DNA of 37,025 bases. Origin: Crocosphaera chwakensis CCY0110 (GTDB taxonomy: Bacteria; Cyanobacteriota; Cyanobacteriia; Cyanobacteriales; Microcystaceae). Numbering within the stretch: the first letter of the stretch is position 1; each line of letters opens with the position of its first letter. The stretch spans positions 1 to 37,025 of the forward strand of contig NZ_AAXW01000048.1 of NCBI RefSeq assembly GCF_000169335.1, in the 5' to 3' direction. Below are positions 32,113-37,025 of this stretch, one piece after another. The notes beneath the pieces were generated by a model that saw only the letters and a program-made list of their open reading frames with translations, was not told the origin of the DNA and did not search any database. The translations under genes and the position numbers were made by a program.

Positions 32113-34176
32113 ATGTCACCTCAGTTTTCTTATCCAACCACCCCACAACAAAACATTACCGATGTTTATCACGGTGTAGAAATAAAAGATCCCTATCGTT
32201 GGTTAGAAAACCCTGATTCAGAGGAAACCAAAGCATGGATAACAGTACAAAATAAAGTAACTTTCGACTATTTATCGACTATTCCAGCAAGAGAAACAAT
32301 CAAACAACGTTTAACAAAACTGTGGGATTACGAAAAGTACGGAACTCCCTTCAAAAAAGCGGAAAGATACTTCTATTTTAAAAATAATGGCTTACAAAAT
32401 CAAAGTGTTTTATACACTCTCAAAAATCTTGATGACGAACCTACCATCTTATTAGATCCTAACACTTTATCAGAAGATGGAACCGTCGCTTTATCGGGTT
32501 TATCTATCTCAGAAAATGGTCAATATTTAGCCTACGGTTTATCCACATCTGGATCAGATTGGGTAGAATGGAAAGTAAGAGAAATAGAAACAGGAAACGA
32601 CTTATCCGATCATTTAAAATGGACCAAGTTTACTGGAACATCTTGGACAAAAGATAATCAAGGTTTCTTTTATAGTCGTTATAATGAACCCAATGAAAAA
32701 ACAAAACTAGAAGACACAAATTATTATCAAAAACTCTATTATCACAAGTTAGGAACCTCCCAAAATGAAGATGTATTAATTTATGATCGCCCTGACGAAA
32801 AAGAATGGGGTTTTAGTGGAAGAGTTACCGAAGATGGACAATATTTAATCATCAGTATTTGGAAAGGAACCGATTCTAAAAATCTTGTTTTTTACAAAGA
32901 TTTAAGTCAAGAAAATGCTCAAGTCGTTGAATTGATAAATCAATTTGAGGCAGATTATAGCTTTATTGATAATGAAGGTTCAATATTTTATTTTCGTACT
33001 GATTTAAACGCCCCCAAAGGGAAAGTTATTGCTATTGATATTAATCAGTCGAATCAAGAAAATAAACAAGAAATTATTCCAGAAACCAAAGAAACTTTAG
33101 AAGACGTTGGTATTTTAAATAATCAGTTTGTTTGTGATTATCTTCAAGATGCAAAATCTGCTATCAAAATCTACGATTTACAAGGTAATTTTATTCGAGA
33201 AGTAAGCTTACCTGGAATTGGTTCAGCCGGCGGTTTTAATGGCAAAAAAGAAGATACAGAAACCTTTTACTCCTTTACCAGTTTTACAACCCCTACAACT
33301 ATATACCGCTACGATATGGTAACAGGAGAAAGTACAATTTTTCGTCAACCTACTGTAGACTTCAATCCTGAAGATTACGAAATCAAACAAGTATTTTATG
33401 ACAGTAAAGATGGAAGCAGAGTTCCTATGTTTATCACCCATAAAAAAGGATTAAGCTTAGATAGTAATAACCCCACTTATCTCTATGGTTATGGTGGTTT
33501 CAATGTTTCTTTGACTCCTAGTTTCTCCATTAGTAACCTTATTTGGATGGAAATGGGAGGAGTTTATGCTGTTCCTAACCTAAGAGGTGGTGGAGAATAT
33601 GGTGAAGAATGGCATCAAGCAGGAATGAAAGATAAGAAACAAAATGTCTTTGATGACTTCATTGCTGCTGCTGAATGGTTAATCAAGAATAACTATACTT
33701 CCTCTCAAAAATTAGCGATCGGAGGTGGTAGTAACGGGGGTTTATTAGTGGGAGCTTGCATGACACAACAACCCGATTTATTTGCTGCTGCATTGCCAGC
33801 AGTTGGCGTTTTAGATATGCTACGTTTTCATCAATTTACAATCGGTTGGGCTTGGTGTCCAGAGTATGGAAGTTCTGAAAATGAAGAAGATTTTAAGACA
33901 CTTTTAGACTATTCTCCTTTACATAATTTAAACTCACATACCGCTTATCCTGCTACTATGATTACGACAGCCGATCACGATGATCGTGTTGTTCCGGCAC
34001 ATAGTTTTAAATTTGCAGCAGCCTTACAAAAGGCGCATAATGGAGAGAAACCTGTCTTAATTCGTATTGAAACAAAAGCCGGTCATGGTGCAGGAAAACC
34101 CACTACTAAAGTAATAGAAGAAGTTGCCGATAAATGGGCTTTTTTAGTTGATAATTTAGGTATAAATATGATATAG
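32113..34176 (+). CDS. Prolyl oligopeptidase (S9A family serine peptidase)
   Basis: 687 aa, the usual size. An N-terminal seven-bladed beta-propeller (about 75-420) restricts access to short peptides, and a C-terminal alpha/beta-hydrolase domain carries the catalytic triad: Ser540 (GGGSNGGLLVG), Asp in TADHDDRVVPAHS (about 621-624) and His658 (TKAGHGAGKPT). There is no signal peptide; the start MSPQFSYPTT with DPYRWLE nearby is the normal cytoplasmic form. It cleaves after proline in oligopeptides. The next gene (DUF3082) begins 16 bp after the stop and is probably cotranscribed. Confidence 0.96.
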   Translation: MSPQFSYPTTPQQNITDVYHGVEIKDPYRWLENPDSEETKAWITVQNKVTFDYLSTIPARETIKQRLTKLWDYEKYGTPFKKAERYFYFKNNGLQNQSVLYTLKNLDDEPTILLDPNTLSEDGTVALSGLSISENGQYLAYGLSTSGSDWVEWKVREIETGNDLSDHLKWTKFTGTSWTKDNQGFFYSRYNEPNEKTKLEDTNYYQKLYYHKLGTSQNEDVLIYDRPDEKEWGFSGRVTEDGQYLIISIWKGTDSKNLVFYKDLSQENAQVVELINQFEADYSFIDNEGSIFYFRTDLNAPKGKVIAIDINQSNQENKQEIIPETKETLEDVGILNNQFVCDYLQDAKSAIKIYDLQGNFIREVSLPGIGSAGGFNGKKEDTETFYSFTSFTTPTTIYRYDMVTGESTIFRQPTVDFNPEDYEIKQVFYDSKDGSRVPMFITHKKGLSLDSNNPTYLYGYGGFNVSLTPSFSISNLIWMEMGGVYAVPNLRGGGEYGEEWHQAGMKDKKQNVFDDFIAAAEWLIKNNYTSSQKLAIGGGSNGGLLVGACMTQQPDLFAAALPAVGVLDMLRFHQFTIGWAWCPEYGSSENEEDFKTLLDYSPLHNLNSHTAYPATMITTADHDDRVVPAHSFKFAAALQKAHNGEKPVLIRIETKAGHGAGKPTTKVIEEVADKWAFLVDNLGINMI

Positions 34177-34192
34177 TTAAGAGTGGAATATT

Positions 34193-34510
34193 ATGACTTT
34201 TCCTATGAGCAACTCCTCAGAAAAACCTAACCCTAAAAAACCAACCCCTGCAAACTGTTTGATAGGTGCAACCATTTCAGGGGCGTTAGGTTATGCACTC
34301 TACACCTTAACCGCTTCAATTATCCAAACTTTTGCTACCAAACCGTTGACTTCTTCTAATACTTTAGTGTTAAGAATTGGATCTTTAGTGAGAACCTTAG
34401 TTATGGGGGTCGCTTCTTTAGGTACATTTATTTTCTTTTTTGTTGCTTTTGGTTTAATTTTATTAGCCATTCAATTATTATTCCAAAAAGAAAAAACAAC
34501 AGAAAGCTAA
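34193..34510 (+). CDS. DUF3082 family membrane protein
   Basis: 105 aa with a short hydrophilic Pro/Lys-rich N-terminus and two membrane segments (about 22-42 and 68-95), flanking SLVRTLVMGVASLGTF. It fits the DUF3082 family found in cyanobacteria and plants, whose function is unknown; the call is from memory of the pattern NCLIGATISGALGYALYTLT. A second ATG at 34205 (Met5) could be the true start. It follows the peptidase gene by 16 bp and faces the convergent cytochrome gene 7 bp away. Confidence 0.7.
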   Translation: MTFPMSNSSEKPNPKKPTPANCLIGATISGALGYALYTLTASIIQTFATKPLTSSNTLVLRIGSLVRTLVMGVASLGTFIFFFVAFGLILLAIQLLFQKEKTTES

Positions 34511-34517
34511 AGCAATT

Positions 34518-34865
34518 TTAAGGGTTGTGCCAATTATTTTTAGCTTGTTCGAGTACATATTGAGATACAACTTTAATTTCATTTTGTGTCAGTTTTTCTT
34601 CATAAGCTGACATATTATTTTTACCATAAGTGACTAAATGAATAATAGAGTCTAAAGTATCAACCTTATTTCTTTTTAATGCCCTCATTTTTAAATTCTT
34701 TCCACGTCTAATGATATTATTGCCGTTAGGATGACATCCAGCGCAATGAACAGTAAAAATTTTAGACCCATCTGTCACTTCTTCTGCTATTACTGGACTA
34801 GGAGAAATGCTCAGGAATAATAGCAAAAATACTGTAAAAAAAATAGAGTAAATTTTTAATTGCAT
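34518..34865 (-). CDS. Cytochrome c6-like protein
   Basis: 115 aa. Cleavable signal peptide with cleavage expected after PVIA (residue 27), giving a mature protein of about 88 residues. Heme-binding C41-AG-C44-H45 and the sixth ligand Met85 (GKNNMSAYEEKL) are present. The mature part fits class I c6 cytochromes, which carry electrons in the thylakoid lumen. It differs from standard c6 in being rich in basic residues (IIRRGKNLKMRALKRNK near 51-67) and in having SAY for PAF after the ligand, so it may belong to the low-potential c6B/c6C-like group. It is convergent with the DUF3082 gene, stops 7 bp apart. Confidence 0.88.
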   Translation of the reverse strand: MQLKIYSIFFTVFLLLFLSISPSPVIAEEVTDGSKIFTVHCAGCHPNGNNIIRRGKNLKMRALKRNKVDTLDSIIHLVTYGKNNMSAYEEKLTQNEIKVVSQYVLEQAKNNWHNP

Positions 34866-35048
34866 TGACTTTAATATTAATAGTTAAATCTTCTTAAAAA
34901 TCTATTATTATGATTATACCAAATCTATTGAACAGATTGACAACTTGAGTGATCACATTACATAAAAGATAAAATATAGAAATTAATTTGCTCATTGAGA
35001 TAAGATAAGGAATAATTGAACAATAGATAATTAATTTTACCTCATCCT

Positions 35049-36257
35049 ATGGATACAAAAGCTTTTAAACGTTCTCTACAACAGTCTAACAACTATCATC
35101 GTAAAGGGTTTGGCCACGAAAACGAAGTCATGGGAACCATGAATACAGAGTATCAAAGTTCTCTGATTCAAAAAATTCGTGAAAATAATTATCAATGGCA
35201 AGAAGGAGATGTGACTATTAAATTAGCAGAAGCTTTTGGTTTTTGCTGGGGAGTTGAAAGAGCGGTAGCTATGGCTTACGAAACCCGTCAACATTTCCCT
35301 CAAGAAAAGATTTGGATAACGAATGAAATTATACATAACCCCTCAGTTAATCAACGTTTATTAGAGATGAATGTTGGTTTTATTGAAGTAGTTAATGGGA
35401 ATAAAAATTTTTCTGTAGTAGAAACAGGAGATGTGGTAATCTTACCTGCTTTTGGCGCAAGTGTAACCGAAATGCAACTATTAAATGATAAAGGCTGTAC
35501 TATTGTTGATACAACTTGTCCTTGGGTTTCTAAAGTATGGAACTCCGTAGAAAAGCATAAGAAAAAAGATTATACCTCTATTATTCATGGTAAATATCGT
35601 CATGAAGAAACTGTGGCTACCAGTTCTTTTGCAGGCACTTATTTAGTGGTCTTAAATTTCAAAGAAGCACAATATGTTTGTGATTATATCCTCAATGGTG
35701 GGAATAAAGATGAGTTTTTAGAGAAGTTTAAAAATGCTCATTCAGAAGGATTTGAACCCGATAAAGATTTAATGCGTTTGGGTATTGCTAATCAAACTAC
35801 CATGTTAAAAAGTGAAACTGAACAAATAGGGAAACTATTTGAAACTACCATGCTAAAAAAATATGGTCCCACTGAATTAAACGAGCATTTTATGAGTTTT
35901 AATACCATCTGTGATGCCACACAAGAACGTCAAGATGCCATGTTAAATCTAGTAAAAGAAGATGTCGATTTAATGGTGGTGATTGGTGGTTTTAATTCTT
36001 CTAATACCACTCATTTACAAGAAATTTCTATCGAAAAAGGGATTGATTCCTATCATATTGATAGCGAAAAACGCATTTTACCAGGAAATAAAATTGAACA
36101 TAAACCCTTAGAAAAAGAGATAAAAACTAAGGAAAATTGGCTACCTGATGGTAAAATTATTGTTGGTGTAACCTCTGGTGCATCCACCCCTGACAAGGTA
36201 GTAGAAGCGGTAATTAAGTGCATTTTTGAAGAAAAGAAAGCGAATATTTTAGTGTAA
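35049..36257 (+). CDS. ispH: 4-hydroxy-3-methylbut-2-enyl diphosphate reductase
   Basis: 402 aa, the long cyanobacterial/plant type of IspH with an N-terminal extension (MDTKAFKRSLQQSNNYHRKG). IspH makes IPP and DMAPP in the last step of the MEP isoprenoid pathway and uses a [4Fe-4S] cluster. The three cluster cysteines are Cys66 (FGFCWGVERA), Cys156 (DTTCPWVSKV) and Cys287 (FNTICDATQER); the substrate-binding His95 (IIHNPSVN) and the conserved His/Glu in IIHGKYRHEET and SGASTPDKVV are also present. Start at ATG 35049 restores the usual length. A 14-bp inverted repeat follows the stop. Confidence 0.97.
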   Translation: MDTKAFKRSLQQSNNYHRKGFGHENEVMGTMNTEYQSSLIQKIRENNYQWQEGDVTIKLAEAFGFCWGVERAVAMAYETRQHFPQEKIWITNEIIHNPSVNQRLLEMNVGFIEVVNGNKNFSVVETGDVVILPAFGASVTEMQLLNDKGCTIVDTTCPWVSKVWNSVEKHKKKDYTSIIHGKYRHEETVATSSFAGTYLVVLNFKEAQYVCDYILNGGNKDEFLEKFKNAHSEGFEPDKDLMRLGIANQTTMLKSETEQIGKLFETTMLKKYGPTELNEHFMSFNTICDATQERQDAMLNLVKEDVDLMVVIGGFNSSNTTHLQEISIEKGIDSYHIDSEKRILPGNKIEHKPLEKEIKTKENWLPDGKIIVGVTSGASTPDKVVEAVIKCIFEEKKANILV

Positions 36258-36266
36258 GTTAACCGC

Positions 36267-36309
36267 TAAGGTAGGCAATTTCAAAACCATTACATAATTG
36301 CTTACCTTA
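36267..36309 (+). terminator. Long inverted repeat after ispH
   Basis: TAAGGTAGGCAATT-(15 nt)-AATTGCTTACCTTA forms a 14-bp stem with one G-T pair. It begins 10 bp past the ispH stop. No T-run follows on the plus strand, so the terminator role is probable but not certain. It shares the TAAGGT(A/G)GGCA core with the hairpin after alaS. Confidence 0.6.
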
Positions 36310-36353
36310 ACTTAATTTATCTTCTATTTTTATATATGAAAGACTGAATAAGT

Positions 36354-36358
36354 GGAGG
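36354..36358 (+). promoter_or_regulatory. Ribosome binding site fixing the Uma2 start at ATG 36364
   Basis: GGAGG lies 5 nt upstream of ATG 36364. An in-frame GTG at 36352 overlaps the same element and would add only MEVN, so ATG 36364 is preferred. Confidence 0.75.
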
Positions 36359-36363
36359 TTAAT

Positions 36364-36951
36364 ATGGTAGTTAAAATAGAAAAAAGATACTATACACCTG
36401 AAGAATATTTGAAGTTAGAAGAAATAGCAAAAGATAAACATGAATACCGAGATGGAAAGATTACTCCCATGACTGGTGCCACCACTAATCGTAATCTCAT
36501 CGCTGGTAATTTTTATAAACAATTTCCTACTGAAATAAATAATGAAAATGACTGGATTTTTATGAGTGATGTTCGTTTATGGATGTCAATGTATCGCATC
36601 TATACTTATCCTGATGTGATGATAATTAAAAATAAACCTATCTATGAAGGTAACAGAACAAATACAGTAACCAATGCTTCGATCATTATTGAAATTTTAT
36701 CTAAATCTACGAGAGATTATGATCGAACCGATAAGTTTAAGTTTTATCGTTCTTTACCAACATTTGAAGAATACTTACTTGTAGAACAATCAGCTTATTA
36801 TATTGAGCAGTTTTATAAACAAACCAACGGGGAATGGATCTTTAAAACTTATGAATCTGATAGTGATATTTTAAACTTTTATTCAGTTGATTTTTCAATT
36901 TCACTCATCGATATTTATCAAAGAGTTGATTTTAATTTAAAAGAAGAATAA
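36364..36951 (+). CDS. Uma2 family (DUF820) endonuclease-like protein
   Basis: 195 aa from ATG 36364. PD-(D/E)XK-type fold. Visible family features: YYTPEEYLKLEEIAKDKHEY at the start, EYRDGKITPMTG, RIYTYPDVMII (Asp of the active site), SIIIEILSKSTRDYDRTDKF (Glu and Lys of the core) and KFYRSLPTFEEYLLV. These families are very numerous in cyanobacteria and in many strains lie next to mobile elements; physiological substrate is unknown. It follows ispH by about 100 bp with a strong inverted repeat between. It is the last gene in the window; 36952-37025 holds nothing recognisable. Confidence 0.9.
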   Translation: MVVKIEKRYYTPEEYLKLEEIAKDKHEYRDGKITPMTGATTNRNLIAGNFYKQFPTEINNENDWIFMSDVRLWMSMYRIYTYPDVMIIKNKPIYEGNRTNTVTNASIIIEILSKSTRDYDRTDKFKFYRSLPTFEEYLLVEQSAYYIEQFYKQTNGEWIFKTYESDSDILNFYSVDFSISLIDIYQRVDFNLKEE

Positions 36952-37025
36952 GACTTCAACTCATTTTACAGTTCAAGTCTATTACACTTTTTATTCCCTT
37001 GTTAGTTAGTCTTATAGTTTAGGAA

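Overview
The window looks like chromosomal DNA of a unicellular cyanobacterium of the Crocosphaera/Cyanothece type. Evidence: frequent HIP1 octamers (GCGATCGC) inside and between genes, AT-rich DNA with heptanucleotide repeats of the GGCAAAA type, and typically cyanobacterial genes (vipp1, an RRM RNA-binding protein, a cytochrome c6-like protein, an OCP C-terminal-domain homologue, a cyanobacterial-type ispH with N-terminal extension, a DUF3082 protein, a PatD-like protein). The assignment rests on recalled family features, not on a search.

Layout. 1-1333: two decayed transposase remnants and one copy of a 32-bp double-hairpin repeat. 1423-4068: alaS. 4246-4623: a small broken gene. 4777-7379 (minus): a tight four-gene cassette of DUF202 membrane proteins, headed by an apparent fusion of DUF202 to a bile-acid/sodium-symporter-like (SBF) transporter domain. 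7668-8503: a hypothetical gene convergent with an OCP-CTD-like carotenoid carrier candidate. 8637-10859: a membrane Ser/Thr kinase fused to an FGE-sulfatase-like domain. 10974-15752: RNA-binding protein, plsC, an RNase D-like exonuclease, a Nfu scaffold, comB-like phosphatase and a GT4 glycosyltransferase. 15812-17787: a small membrane/winged-helix-like protein closely linked to an ammonium transporter. 17798-20155 (minus): an AAA-like ATPase with an internally duplicated C-terminal module. 20192-24045 (minus): aminotransferase, thioredoxin, vipp1, tyrS. 24267-26183: small membrane protein, ferritin-like protein and FTR1 iron permease. 26307-28857: a membrane-anchored periplasmic-binding-like protein followed by a VWA membrane protein. 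28987-31221 (minus): bifunctional Rsh (RelA/SpoT). 31494-31886: PatD-like protein whose coding sequence contains the second, inverted copy of the 32-bp repeat. 32113-36951: prolyl oligopeptidase, DUF3082 protein, cytochrome c6-like protein, ispH and a Uma2-type nuclease.

Most of the window is housekeeping. The best candidates for something undescribed are: (i) the DUF202 x4 / SBF-fusion cassette, whose first protein carries an N-terminal heptad array that runs in register into the DUF202 signature; (ii) the SBP-like/VWA membrane pair; (iii) the palindromic repeat translated inside the PatD-like gene; (iv) the duplicated module in the AAA-like ATPase; and (v) the amt-linked small membrane protein with an Amt that lacks the normal C-terminal ending. 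No tRNA, rRNA, CRISPR array or reverse transcriptase was recognised.
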